DNA from: Oegoconia quadripuncta | Lineage: Eukaryota; Arthropoda; Insecta; Lepidoptera; Autostichidae | Reading direction: 5' to 3' | Length of the DNA stretch: 64,000 bases | Assembly (NCBI GenBank): GCA_949316235.1 | Contig: OX438757.1 | Location: 19,357,005-19,421,004, forward strand | Notes under the pieces: generated by a model | Told to the model about the DNA's origin: nothing | Databases searched by the model: none | What the model saw: only the letters and a program-made list of their open reading frames with translations | Program-made: the position numbers and the translations under genes | In this document: in pieces, positions 1-9,439 of the stretch | Numbering within the stretch: the stretch's first letter is position 1 | Layout of the letters: each line of letters opens with the position of its first letter

Positions 1-127
1 GAAATTTTTTACATAGGTTGAATATACCCTGGATTAAGACATAGGACACTTTTTATCGCGATAAAGTGATTAAACGTATCCGCGATTAAGCTATTCCACG
101 CAGGCGAAGCCGCGGGCAACAAACTAG
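1..127 (+). mobile_element. Helitron-like 3' end (fragment, enters from the left edge)
   Basis: The segment ends in a GC-rich stretch (GCAGGCGAAGCCGCGGG) followed by ACTAG and then T. The same ending recurs near 39835, 54097 and 58279, and on the minus strand at 17037. A CTAG-type end followed by T fits a Helitron 3' terminus. The 5' part lies outside the window or is lost. Confidence 0.5.
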
Positions 128-989
128 TTTGGTTATAAATTGCACCCGTGCGAAGCCGGGGCAAGTCACTAGTGTGGGTAGTAATGTAAATACAGTACAT
201 TTTATTTATTTTCAACAAATTTTATAGCATTATCTTTGGTACAAACGACAACCACGTGACATCACCCCGCCAGTAACAGTTGAGCTCCCGTTCAGTAACT
301 CGCTCATACAATAGAGGGATCAATCATCTTCAGTTGTAAAGTAACGCAAAATCGACAGTACAGGCCGAAGATGGTGGAGACCAAATGATAATAACATTTT
401 AATATACGCCCCAACACACCAATGAAATTGGATGTGAGGAACGATGCAAAAATACTGATGTTAAGTAAAGAATGATGGAACAGGGAAAGGTCTTTACGTT
501 TCAGACAGAACGAAACGATACCGCGTTTTAATATACTACTAGCGCCATCTAGTGAGTAGAATGGGAAACACAAATAAAATCAGTTTTGAGCATTATTAGT
601 TAGTGAATTATTTAGTCTGTGTAAAGAAAGTAGTATTTAAATGGATATATATTTTTTTTTTAATAATTGTTTAGTAAAAAGCCGTTAATAAAATGAATTT
701 GTCCACGCAAAATTGTCTTCATAAAAATGCCTGCATATCTGATTTTACAAAGGCTTTAGGCCATAAAGAGGTCTAATTATTACCTGAATTTCATGTCGAC
801 TTAATTACGGTTATATTATCTTGCTTTTATTATTACAAGTTTATATTTAACTTGTGTTTTCATTTTTTTTTTAATTTATTTTTATTCGATTATGCGTTCG
901 GACGAACTTTAATCTACTTCCAGGTATTCAATCGAGCTGATTTTTGGTATACTTATGTAAACGTAATGATAATGTAATAATATGGTGAC
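128..989. other. AT-rich intergenic DNA, nothing recognised
   Basis: Short open frames occur on both strands but none has a recognisable motif or gene-like composition. I see no repeat shared with the rest of the window here. Confidence 0.5.
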
Positions 990-1215
990 AACGGCCTGAT
1001 GCAGCAGCTAGGGTGGTTTCCTTACGAGGGAAATCCTCAACGGTTGATAGCACTGACTTGCCATTTTGTATACACGTTCAATTTCAACAATAAAACACAC
1101 TTTCAACTGCGACCTGATGCAGCAGCCAGGGTCTACTCTTTACGAGGGAACTCCTCAGCGGTTGATAGCACTGACTTACAATTTTGTATACAGGTTAAGT
1201 TTAATAAAATATAAT
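990..1215 (+). repeat. Two tandem units of about 118 bp
   Basis: The motif CCTGATGCAGCAGC recurs at 995 and 1113, and each unit continues with GAGGGAA and CTCCTCA-type blocks, GGTTGATAGCACTGACTT and an AATAAA-containing end. A shorter third piece lies at about 1250-1285. It resembles duplicated 3'-end sequence of a retroelement, but the family is not identified. Confidence 0.6.
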
Positions 1216-1289
1216 AGTAACCAGTAAGTAATAAGTATCATCATCTCACACGGGAACTCCTGAACGGTTAATAAATGTAGTTTCAGGAG

Positions 1290-1433
1290 ATATATATGGC
1301 ACCTTCCTCAAAGGCCGGCAACGCATTTGTGACCCTTTTGGTGTTGCGGGTGTCCATGGGCGGCGGTGATTGCTATCCAGCAGGTGACCCGCATGCAAGT
1401 TTGCCGTCCTCTCATATAAAAAAGCGGAAGCGG
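1290..1433 (+). mobile_element. LINE-L 3' end fragment
   Basis: It matches the terminal part of LINE-L copies at 22673, 43885 and 59640: the block CTCAAAGGCCGGCAACGCAT, then GGTGTTGCGGGTGTCCATGG and a short A run. Only the last part of the coding region and the 3' tail survive. Confidence 0.75.
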
Positions 1434-1660
1434 GCCCCTTTTTTTTTTGACGGGGGAAAACGCATTTACGCGTTCGAGCCGCCGCTGAGGGGGGTCAGCG
1501 GCGAGGATATGTGGGACTCACCGCTCCAGGCGAGAGCGGTCCTACCCACTAAAAACCCCCCGGTGTTCCTCCGCGCGCACCGAAACGGCGTGGCCACGGG
1601 TACATGGCAAGTGGGTCCCTGGCTTGAATTAGAGAAGCAGCTAGTAGGAGAGGTACGAGT
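1434..1660 (-). mobile_element. GC-rich LINE 3' end, minus strand
   Basis: A T run followed by a GC-rich block shares its order of motifs (GGGGAAA.CGCATT, GTGGGACTC, CCCACTAA) with the reverse complement of 19143-19433, which has a poly(A) tail and a target-site duplication. It is therefore read as a 5'-truncated retroelement end, lying directly against the LINE-L fragment. The 132-residue open frame across both is not a gene. Confidence 0.5.
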
Positions 1661-1834
1661 TGCACGTCCTTACAAGTATATAAGGACCTTGTAAGTTATT
1701 TATTTACTTATTTAAATAGAATCAACAGCATTATTACAGAAATTATATTATTATTTTTTAAAGCACAACGGATTGGTACTTGACCTCTTCACTAGGCCCA
1801 ATTAGGAATGAAGAAATTAGTAGAAAGACAGTGA

Positions 1835-1867
1835 CAATGGACAGGGCACATAGCTTGAAGAACAGGC
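1835..1867 (+). mobile_element. RTE-a fragment cut by SINE-B
   Basis: The piece GGACAGGGCACATAGCTTGA resembles the RTE-a copy at 6313-6333 (CAGGGCATATAGCTCGAA). It stops where SINE-B begins. Confidence 0.45.
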
Positions 1868-2097
1868 GACCGATTGGTGTAGTGGATAGTATCAGCGAAA
1901 CCAACGGTAGCTGGTTCGAATCCCGCGAGGGGTAAATGTTTGTGTGATGAATTTGAACATTTATTCATGAGTCATGGATGTTTATATAAATATTTATGTA
2001 TGTTTACACGTTATCTAGAATCCATAGCACAAGCTTTGCTTAGTTTGGGACTAGATGATTGGTGTAAGTGTCCGAAATATTTAGTTATTTATTTATA
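1868..2097 (+). mobile_element. SINE-B copy
   Basis: The tRNA-like head has an A-box-like TGGTGTAGTGGATAGT and a B-box-like GGTTCGAATCCC. The body follows (TTTGTGTGATGAAT, GGATGTTTATATAAATATTT, GGGACTAGATGATTGGTG) and the tail is TTTA-rich. The head lacks a few bases compared with the 53787 copy. Confidence 0.85.
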
Positions 2098-2397
2098 ACT
2101 TCTATTTCACTTGCTAAATATGTTTAAAAAATATGCCATTGGCCCATAGTCAACATGCACGTCTCAGGGCCATAAGTAATCACTAGTAACATGATAACTA
2201 CAAAATCAACTATACCTATAGATAGTATCAAAATTTTATTGATTTAATCAACGTAAAATATTTGATTCTCCATAATCTTTTAGACAATAATCTACAATTA
2301 TCTTATTCCACCATTTTAGTATTTAAAGGTATACAGGATAAGTTTTTTTAACGTAAGGAAAAAAATAGTAGATAAATGAAATGAAAGTTATTTAAAT

Positions 2398-2668
2398 AAA
2401 TAAATAAATATCCTTAGACATACACACAGCGCCATCTATTTCCACAGTAAGCAACTATAGGCTTGTGTTGTGGATACCAGATGGTTGATATACTACATAA
2501 ATACATATTTTTTTTGGTAAATAAATACTTATTATAAATGAAAACATCCATAACTCGGGTACACATGTTCGTACTCACCATACAAACATATGCCCCTAGC
2601 GGGATTCGAACCCGCAACCTTTTGGTATAGTGGTCAGAGTTGCTAATCACTACACCAAACAGGTCGAT
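2398..2668 (-). mobile_element. SINE-C copy, near full length
   Basis: On the minus strand it reads as a tRNA-like head (GTTTGGTGTAGTGATTAG, then GGTTCGAATCCCGC), a body ending in a GTGGAA.TAGATGGCGCTGTG block, and a TTTA-repeat tail. The tRNA-like part could be mistaken for a tRNA gene, but it is always joined to the same body in this window. Confidence 0.85.
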
Positions 2669-2713
2669 AGGCAGATTTCATGTATGAAGTATGTATGTAG
2701 GTATGTAGATTTC

Positions 2714-3038
2714 TTTTTTTTTTATGCACAACGGGTTGGTACTTGACCCCAATCACACCTGATGTTAAGTGAAGATGAGGTCGAAGGTGAAAGAATACTG
2801 ACCCGGAAACCCCAACTCATTTAGGGAACTGGCTATCTTATCTCTGACAACCTGAACACAACAATGCTATTAACATTGCTGCTTGGCCGCAGATTTAGAT
2901 AAGATGGTGGTAGCTAGCCGGGCGGACATTTCAAATGCCCTACCACCAACCAAACCGAGTACTTAAACATGTACCCCGCTGGGGATCGAACGCGCGACCT
3001 CCGAATCGTAAACCCAATGTTGTTTACATTGAGCCACG
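2714..3038 (-). mobile_element. SINE-A copy, near full length
   Basis: On the minus strand it starts at CGTGGCTCAATGTAAACAAC, has a B-box-like GGTTCGATCCC (slightly altered here), the body motif GTTCCGGTTGTCAGAGATAAG, ends ATCAGGTGTGATT and CAACCCGTTGTGCATAAA, and carries an A tail. Confidence 0.9.
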
Positions 3039-3044
3039 TACATA

Positions 3045-3135
3045 TTTATATAAACATCCATGACTCGGGAGTTAATGTTCGTATTCATCACACAAACATT
3101 TACTGGGTCACTGTCCACTATTACTAACCGGTGGT
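3045..3135 (-). mobile_element. SINE-B copy with internal deletion
   Basis: Body sequence (AAATGTTTGTGTGATGAATA on the minus strand) is joined to the outer head (GGTGTAGTGGACAGTGACCC-like) with the B-box region missing. Confidence 0.55.
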
Positions 3136-3653
3136 TAAGTCATCTAGGGATGATCACCCATCCATAGATTAGCCCTTTCACCATACTGCTTATCGAAAAC
3201 CAAGAGCGAATACGCCACGAAAACTTCCAATCTAAAATAGGTGAAAAATCATAAAGTTTTTGCTTCCTTTAAAACGACTCACTATCCTATAGTTTCAAAT
3301 AAAAACCAAGTACGTGCTTCGCTGTGCAAATTCGTTTATTTAAAGTCGAAACTCCATAAAAACATGTCATTTAAGCGGAGTCGGTGCGCAGCCGCGGTCG
3401 TAAAAACACCACACGAACACCCTGTCAATGGCGAAGTAATCTGCTAGTGAAATATGTATATTAAGATAAAAGGAATATATTCCCTTGCTACCAAGTCGAT
3501 GAAAACTTATAGGTCAAACAATAGGAGCTTAAAAACCAATACGCCAATACGCAAACATTGGTATTTTGCAGGCGCCATCTTGGTTTTTTTCCCTTAAAAT
3601 GTATCCTATGACACTTATGACTTCGAAGTCGGTCATGCCGTCTAGGATTTTAA
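3136..3653. other. Unassigned DNA
   Basis: No supported gene. The part around 3590-3640 (AAAATGTATCCTATGACACT) resembles 30235-30260, and in reverse 38690-38715, so it is probably an old repeat of unknown class. Confidence 0.4.
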
Positions 3654-3943
3654 CCTGATGTTAAGTGAAGATGAGGTCGAAGATGGAAGCGTACTGACCC
3701 GGAAACCCCAACACATTTGGGGGACTGGCTATCTTATCTCTGACAACCGGAACACGACAATGCTATTAACATTGCTGCTTGGCGGCATTAGATAAGATGG
3801 TGGTAGCTAGCCAGGCGGACATTTAAAATGCCCTACCACCAACCAAACCGAGTACTTAAACATGTACCCCGCTGGGGATCGAACCCGCGACCTCCGAATC
3901 GTAAACCCAATGTTGTTTACATTGAGCCACGGAGGCGGTTAAA
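3654..3943 (-). mobile_element. SINE-A copy lacking its 3' tail
   Basis: A complete head (CGCCTCCGTGGCTCAATGTA on the minus strand) and body are present, but the sequence stops at CATCAGG, without the terminal block or A tail. The 99-residue frame across it is not a gene. Confidence 0.85.
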
Positions 3944-4022
3944 TCCCTATGAAAAAAAACGTTTTGCAAACTATCTGCTAGAGGCGCTGCACATTTCTTT
4001 ATACAAATCGTCACGTAAACGT

Positions 4023-4290
4023 GAACGCGGTAAGAATAAGAATAAGAAAACTTTATTTGGTCCATTTAGCGACACTTATACAATACATTTGTTACCTATG
4101 TACTATATACTATATAACACAACATAGAAATGTGGAACTTAATGTAAATAGGTATACATTGGCTAGTTTTCGGTGTCGCAAAGTGGCATCAAATCAGGTA
4201 CCCAACTCAGCATTTGTTGTAGTCGAGAGAAGAAGAACGACTACAACGCTGGTTTTCAGTGGAGCCTAAGGTGAGATCACGGACGCCCAT
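4023..4290 (-). repeat. Repeat F, minus-strand copy
   Basis: The reverse complement carries GGCTCCACTGAAAACCAGCG, a variable GTAGTC stretch, GCGACACCG and the terminal block GTCGCTAAATGG then TTCTTATTCTTATTC. The same modules are at 18326-18670 and 57427-58012. It is probably the 3' end of a retroelement of unknown type. Confidence 0.6.
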
Positions 4291-4784
4291 GGGACACACA
4301 AATAATGAGTACCAAAACTCACACTCCACCCTCTGATGACCTTCGATTTGTCATACTTATTGGTCACACCGACACCGACACAGACTTTCTCTACATTTTT
4401 CCATAGAAACCCAAACTGCATCTAGAATCCCTATGTAAAAACAGGTTTGTTACAGTTGGTTTGTTTGTATAGCTACCTGGACACAAGACGATCGTCTAAA
4501 TATGTAATGCTACTCTGCTGTTTAACACGTTTCCAAAAAAAAAACTACTGAACCGATTGCGTTAAAATTGCAATGGGACCAATTTGCGGTATCTCTTTTC
4601 ATTTACGAAAAAGGATCACGTAGATCAACCACCAAATCTCAGAGATATCAGTGACATACATATAAAAACATCCAAATTTTGAAGTCTGTTAAAAGGATTG
4701 AAAGCTTAGAATGTTTTTTATGTATGTAAACAATCTTTGACATATAGCATCAATGTTTCAATATGTGCTGACAACGTTATCCTA
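4291..4784. other. Unassigned DNA with a Helitron-like stretch
   Basis: Around 4540-4580 the phrase CTACTGAACCGATTGCGTTA resembles internal sequence often seen near the 5' end of lepidopteran non-autonomous Helitrons, but no terminus is visible. Nothing else was recognised. Confidence 0.3.
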
Positions 4785-4868
4785 ACAGAGGTGTGTCAGG
4801 ATCGTAGCAAGTATATGGTCTCAGCCTAATCCTACGGGAAACAGGCGTGAATTAAGGTATGTATGTAA
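4785..4868 (+). mobile_element. RTE-b 3' end fragment
   Basis: It contains AGGTGTGTCAGGATCGTAGC and CCTACGGGAAACAGGCGTGA, then a TATG-rich tail. These are the reverse complement of the block at 55670-55740 and 56320-56395. Confidence 0.65.
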
Positions 4869-4931
4869 CATTATGCTACATTTAGTGTTTTAAAAAGGGT
4901 CTGGAAATCTCTGCTTTGCACTTTCTTCTAA

Positions 4932-5130
4932 GCTTAACTGGATACGCAACAATCGCAACTAATGAAAAGTGACGATGTGATCGAAGATGAAGCACGCGAT
5001 ATCAGTAAATGCCTATATACCCTGCTCTTCTTGAAGATCCTAATATTGCAGCATCTTGTAAAGACTGACGCCAGAATTTCCATGAGTTCATATTATATTT
5101 GATGAGCCAAATCGGTTAGTGGAATGTCTA
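4932..5130 (-). mobile_element. LINE-K 3' end, diverged
   Basis: The reverse complement follows the LINE-K order: a degraded NSLPASVFPES-type coding stretch, CAAGAGCAGGG.ATATAGGCA, the ATCGCGTGCTTCATCTTCG block and a terminal CCAGTTAAGC. It lies about 200 bp beyond the 3' end of the minus-strand GST gene. Confidence 0.65.
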
Positions 5131-5301
5131 TCACACAAATACATAAAGTTTTGAGAGAATTTCTATAAAACTTAGAAGGTAGGCATAGAATATTTTTACT
5201 ACCAACTAAAGCATTTGCCAACGACACTTGTGAAATTTTAGCAGTCTCCATTATTAAGCAAGACAACTTAAATCAAATACACAGTTATATCAAAAGTACA
5301 A

Positions 5302-5307
5302 TTTAAT
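5302..5307 (-). terminator. Candidate poly(A) signal of the minus-strand GST
   Basis: ATTAAA on the minus strand, about 22 bases after the TGA stop. ATTAAA is the commonest variant of AATAAA. The position is plausible but untested. Confidence 0.4.
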
Positions 5308-5329
5308 TGCGATCATAATCAAAACCTTT

Positions 5330-5989
5330 TCATGAACCTGCAACAGCCTCTGTAATACGATCTTCAAACATATCTAAACCAGGTTGATTACCCTTTTGAT
5401 ACCAATCGAATTCCTTGATCCTGTTAAACCATTCCAGCAACTTCTCGTACTTTTCTTCGATTGGAACAAACAGATCAAGTGTTGACACCGACGCCACTAT
5501 AGATATATCTGCCAATGTCACATGATCACTAACCAAATAGGGTTTAGCTTGAAGATACGTTTCGAGAAAACCATACACTTCTTCAACACCAGCTGCTTGC
5601 TCTTCTGAAGATCCTTGTTGTTTGTCTCTTAAGATGGAAACGATAATTTCTCTCAGCCTTGGGAATATCGTTGAAGTGTCAAGGTACAATCTTTGATCAA
5701 CAATAGCCCTGACTGCCAAATCACTTGGATACAGCTGCGCCCGCTTATCAGCTCCATATTTCGACACCAAGTATGTTATAATCGCATGACTATCAACCAA
5801 TGTTAAATCGCCATCCTCGATAACAGGTATAGTGTGCAGCGGGTTCTTTTCCAGGAACTCCGGCTTGTACTGCTCCTTTGCAAGAGTGTTCACGTATTGG
5901 GTCTCGAACTTCAGTCCTATCAGCTCGAGGACCATGTTTACGGCCCTACAAGGGGGACTACCGTCCAGTTTATATAGAACGACCGGCAT
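5330..5989 (-). CDS. GSTe: Glutathione S-transferase, epsilon class
   Basis: This encodes a 219-residue cytosolic GST that would conjugate glutathione to electrophiles; insect epsilon GSTs act in detoxification of plant compounds and insecticides. The N-terminal thioredoxin-like domain (about residues 1-80) has the catalytic-serine motif SPPCR with Ser11, the glutathione-site His52, the cis-proline motif IPVIEDGD (Pro55) and VDSHAI with Asp66-Ser67 where other classes have Glu-Ser. The helical C-terminal domain (about 90-215) has VDQRLYLD and a VTLADIS segment typical of the GST fold. DSHAI and VDQRL favour epsilon over delta class. The start is the first ATG (MPVVLYKLD), matching the paralogue. 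Length is normal, no intron interrupts the frame, and all key residues are present, so it looks functional. It is divergent from the paralogue at 9440-10093 (about 65 % identical by hand count). Confidence 0.95.
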   Translation of the reverse strand: MPVVLYKLDGSPPCRAVNMVLELIGLKFETQYVNTLAKEQYKPEFLEKNPLHTIPVIEDGDLTLVDSHAIITYLVSKYGADKRAQLYPSDLAVRAIVDQRLYLDTSTIFPRLREIIVSILRDKQQGSSEEQAAGVEEVYGFLETYLQAKPYLVSDHVTLADISIVASVSTLDLFVPIEEKYEKLLEWFNRIKEFDWYQKGNQPGLDMFEDRITEAVAGS

Positions 5990-6038
5990 GTTTGTTACTT
6001 GACAGAGTTGTGGTTTAATATTTTTTTGTTTTATGATG

Positions 6039-6082
6039 ACTTGATAAGATTGGCGGTTATCATTGTTATCATTTATAATTTA
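6039..6082 (-). promoter_or_regulatory. Possible core promoter of the minus-strand GST
   Basis: On the minus strand an AATTATAAAT TATA-like sequence (6071-6080) precedes a CTTATCAAGTC initiator-like sequence by about 30 bases. This would give a 5' leader of about 55 nt. It rests only on spacing and motif shape. Confidence 0.3.
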
Positions 6083-6296
6083 AGCCACAGACGTATTTAC
6101 GAGACCACGTAAGCGGTGAATAAATGCTAAATTCTGAGTTTTGTTAGCGTGGCGTTTTGTAAAACGCCCTTGGAGACAGACTCTAATAAATATTATGAAT
6201 GATTGATAATGTTGCACGTCGAGTTGCACTGGAGTAGTAATATTGAAAATGTTGTTAACAGGGTTTAATCCGTCCAGTGAATCATTGAATAAATTA

Positions 6297-6945
6297 AGAT
6301 TGCCAGTGGTCAGGGCATATAGCTCGAAAAACTGGTGGCCGGTGGGGCATTAAATTGTCGAATGGAGAGCACCACCGGCATGCGCAGCGTTGGACATTCA
6401 CACACAAAGTGGAAAGAAGACTGTAAGCAGGCCGCTTCCAACCGATCGCTCTGGAAAATTAAATCAAATCAAAAATGTTTTAGTTCGTTCGCTCATTCAC
6501 TAGGCAGTCTCCCCAGAGAAGAACGAGCAAGAAACTCAGGGGTTGCTCTTTTAAAATAAGTCAATACAAATACAATTTCAAATAATTGTTAAATTTATGA
6601 TTCGACAAAGAAAAATAAGAATATTGCCGAGCGGCTCATGTCCACGCATTCTTATCATCCAGATAGTCAGAAATTTTATAATAGCCTTTGGCACATAGTT
6701 TCCGTTTAATCGTTGTTTTAAATTTATTCAAAGGAAAATTTTGAATGTCTACCGGAACCTTATTATAAAAGCGTATAATTTGTCCCTTGAATGACTTAGT
6801 GACTTTGTGTAAGCGACTGCTATGGCCAGCAAGTTTATTTTTATATCTTGTATTTACATTGTATATTTCACAATTTTTCCTAACATTGGGGATGTCTATG
6901 ATCAACAGTGGACGCTCTGCAGCTGATATGATGATGATAAATTTC
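6297..6945 (+). mobile_element. RTE-a LINE 3' end, interrupted by LINE-J
   Basis: The left part (6297-6461) reads as the decayed end of an RTE-type open frame and finishes at CAGGCCGCTTCCAACCGATC then CTCTGG. The right part (about 6895-6945) resumes with CAACAGTGGACG, GCTGATATGATGATGAT. Together they form the usual 3' end with a GAT-repeat tail. The middle is a LINE-J insertion on the other strand. Confidence 0.7.
6462..6903 (-). pseudogene. LINE-J 3' end with reverse-transcriptase C-terminus
   Basis: The minus strand encodes the last 80 or so residues of a jockey-like ORF2 (RLHKVTKSFKGQ, IRFYNKVPVDIQ, YYKISDYLDD, ending AWT and stop at 6636-6638). A 3' UTR follows and ends in AAATC repeats (TTTGATTTGATT on the coding strand). 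It is strongly 5' truncated, as is normal for LINE copies, and is inserted in RTE-a. Confidence 0.85.
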
Positions 6946-7673
6946 TACAATGTTCCTCGCTCCGCCCTATATACACTCAAGTTATGTGCGAGAATCTTTT
7001 GTGGTACGGAATGCTATGTAATCAAATAGTTCCACTAAAAATACGTCATCATCGTCGTCTGGTGGCTGATGTAATGTTTCTTCAAAAGGTGTTGTCTGGT
7101 GCGGTAGATTGCCCGTGTTTATTGGAGCAGATGGGTCTGCGTGCCACTCCTTTACGTCTTCGTGCACGGAGCTTATTTCACACCCCCAGAACAAGAACTA
7201 ACTATACTCACCACTCAACTATGATTCGATGTTTGCGAGAATACAATTAAGAATTTTCGGATTTGGACATTTTTCATCTGAGTCGTAATCAGTTCAAATC
7301 AGCAGTATTGAAAGCACTGACATAGATTAGGTAATTGTGTACACACACACTCAACACATACACACACATACACTCGCAAATATTACTCCATACATTTTCT
7401 CTCTTCCTTACACCCACAAAGACAACAATTTGATGTCTCGATAGATAAGGTAACAAAATAAGCTATGTATAAACTTACTGAGATCTATCTTGGCTTCTAA
7501 ATGTATAACTTACATTTTAAATTTGTAATTATGGCTGTGATTTCAAATATATCATTAATAATAATGTTTGTGGTGTAACGTGCTATAATCTTAAAGTTCC
7601 TAATTTCTTCTACAAGGATGGAGTACCCATCAGTAAGAGAATAAAAATGTTTGCTACCCATTCTGTAGCTTCC
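6946..7673. other. Unassigned DNA
   Basis: No supported gene or repeat match within the window. A CA-rich stretch lies at about 7337-7375. Confidence 0.5.
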
Positions 7674-7906
7674 TTTTTTATTTTTTTTTTATGCACGACG
7701 GGTTCGTACTTGACCTCAATCACACCTGATGTTAAGTGAAGATGAGGTCGAAGGTGGAAGCGTACTAACCCGGAAACCCCAACACATTTGGGGGACTGGC
7801 TATCTTATCTCTGACAACCGGAACACAACAATGCTACGGCAGATTTAGATAAGATGGTGGTAGCTAGCCAGGCGGACATTTTAATATGCCCTACCACCAA
7901 CCAACC
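7674..7906 (-). mobile_element. SINE-A copy lacking the tRNA-like head
   Basis: The A tail (T run on plus) and body are intact up to the TTGGTTGGTGGTAGGGCAT block. The head is absent, as expected from incomplete reverse transcription. Confidence 0.85.
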
Positions 7907-7958
7907 TTTAGGTATATTATAGGTATTTAGCTATAAAACAAACAATAATACATTCAAG

Positions 7959-8302
7959 TTACCACTGTGAACTTCATTGCGTTGTAGAAGATACTAAGAT
8001 CTCTAACACAGTTTTCTAAAAAAATTAATCAATGGCTACTTTATATTTTCTGATATAGTGAACTATATCAGAAAATATAAAGTAGCCATTGATTAATTTA
8101 ATGACTCAATGAATTGAGTCGTGTTATTTGTCCTCGGGTGAAATTTTTCATAACTATTTGTGATTTAACATGGCTGTTGGTTTTCCTTAACATAAATAAA
8201 TAAATAAATAAATAAAATAAAAAAGTTATTGATCGAATTTTTTGAAAACAGTTGCAGCTGTTCTATGTATATCCTCCGACGCAATGAAGTTCACAGTGGT
8301 AA
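7959..8302. mobile_element. MITE-2: TIR element with a central palindrome
   Basis: Perfect 24-bp inverted repeats (starting TTACCACTGTGAACTTC) lie at 7959-7982 and 8279-8302. Taking TA as the target duplication, the element is CCACTGTG...CACAGTGG, 7962-8299. It has no coding capacity. TA targeting suggests a Tc1/mariner-type parent; that is inference. It lies between the two GST promoters. Confidence 0.8.
8022..8099. repeat. Perfect 38-bp-arm palindrome
   Basis: 8022-8059 and 8062-8099 are exact reverse complements with a two-base centre (AATGGCTACTTTATATTTTC is part of the left arm). A smaller hairpin (GACTCAAT / ATTGAGTC) follows at 8104-8121 or so. Confidence 0.9.
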
Positions 8303-8324
8303 TTTTAATCTAATGTTTTATATG

Positions 8325-8550
8325 ACGACCGATTGGTGTAGTGGATAGTGACCTTATCAGCGAACAACGGTTGCGGGTTCAAATCCCGCGAGGGCTAAAT
8401 GTTTGTGTGATGTATACGAACATTTATTCCCGAGTCTTGGATGTTTATATAAATATTTATGTATGTTTATCCGTTATCTAGTATCCATAGCACAAGCTTT
8501 GCTTAGTTTGGGACTGGATGATTGGTGTAAGTGTCCGAAATATTATATAA
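8325..8550 (+). mobile_element. SINE-B copy
   Basis: Head with GATTGGTGTAGTGGATAGTG and a B-box-like GGTTCAAATCCC, full body to GGGACTGGATGATTGGTGTA and a short tail. It directly abuts the tail of a LINE-J copy on the other strand. Confidence 0.85.
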
Positions 8551-8551
8551 T

Positions 8552-8985
8552 ATCAAAATCAAAATCAAAAATCGTTTATTCAATGTAGGATATAAAAATA
8601 TCACTTATTGAAAGTCAACATTTTATTTTTTTTTAAACTACATCGCTTCACAAGGTGTTATGGTTAGGGAGAAGCGACAAGAAACTCCGCAACAACACAT
8701 CTTTTCAATTAGTTTCTATCTTTACAATAACATTACATTTTATATTACATATTACAAAACAATAGCAATTAACATAACGACCAGCTAGCACCAGACCTCC
8801 TTATCGCCTAAATAATCATCTATCCTGTAATAACCCTTCTTACACAGAGTTTCATTAATGTGGCTTTTTAATTTCTGCTCTGTTAAACTCAATACATGTT
8901 CTGGTATTTTATTGTAAAAGCGTATGCTGTGTCCCACAAAGGATGTGCTAACCTTGCTAAGTCTAAATATTATTAGTATTGAAGC
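8552..8985 (-). pseudogene. LINE-J subtype, RT C-terminus and 3' UTR
   Basis: The minus strand codes a related but distinct LINE tail: GHSIRFYNKIPEHV, INETLCKKGYYRIDDY, LGDKEVW, with the TAG stop at 8785-8787. The 3' UTR (with GTTGCGGAGTTTCTTGTCGC) ends in TTTTGA repeats. Its 3' UTR matches the insertion at 12604-12776. Confidence 0.8.
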
Positions 8986-8989
8986 AAAT

Positions 8990-9043
8990 AAGTAGTAGGC
9001 CAGTACATGGATGCAAATAAACGCTTATCTATCTATCTATCAT
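8990..9043 (+). mobile_element. LINE-P tail fragment
   Basis: ATGCAAATAAACGCTTATCT followed by ATCT repeats, as at 18770-18800 and 45570-45640. It contains an AATAAA signal. Confidence 0.5.
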
Positions 9044-9261
9044 TGCTGATTCATTGCTGAGTTTATTACTAACTATCTATACTATATCTAAAGCAAGCGA
9101 TCGATTTACTAGAAAACATTTTTCTTCTATCCCTAACAGTTACTCTCCATGTGCAAAAAATCACGGCCATAAGATTAATTTTTATTTAAAGGATAAGAGT
9201 ATATCCTTAGTGGACTAAAAAACAGCTCTTACAAATCAGCATTAACATAACTGTAGATAAA

Positions 9262-9300
9262 CATATATTTATAAAGACGATAAAAACTGAATCATTTAGT
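9262..9300 (+). promoter_or_regulatory. Possible core promoter of the plus-strand GST
   Basis: TATATTTATAAAG (about 9263-9275) is followed about 30 bases later by TTTAGTCAC, an initiator-like sequence. The implied leader is about 140 nt. An alternative initiator TCAGT lies at 9416. No enhancer motif could be supported. Confidence 0.3.
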
Positions 9301-9439
9301 CACGCATCAACCAGCTATACGATAACGAAAACCAGTTATCAGTTAAGCTGGTTACAACGATACAGTAACACAAAACCCACATACATTAAATAATGTAAAT
9401 GCAAGGTCAAATCTATCAGTGTCATTATACCATACGAAG

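Noticed and set aside
2590..2660. tRNA-like sequences here and at the start of every SINE-B, SINE-C, SINE-D and SINE-A copy
   Set aside because: Each is joined to the same SINE body and tail, with mutated stems. None occurs alone, so I call no tRNA gene.
8022..8099. A rho-independent-type terminator
   Set aside because: Such terminators are bacterial. In this eukaryotic setting the palindrome is better explained as part of a transposable element.
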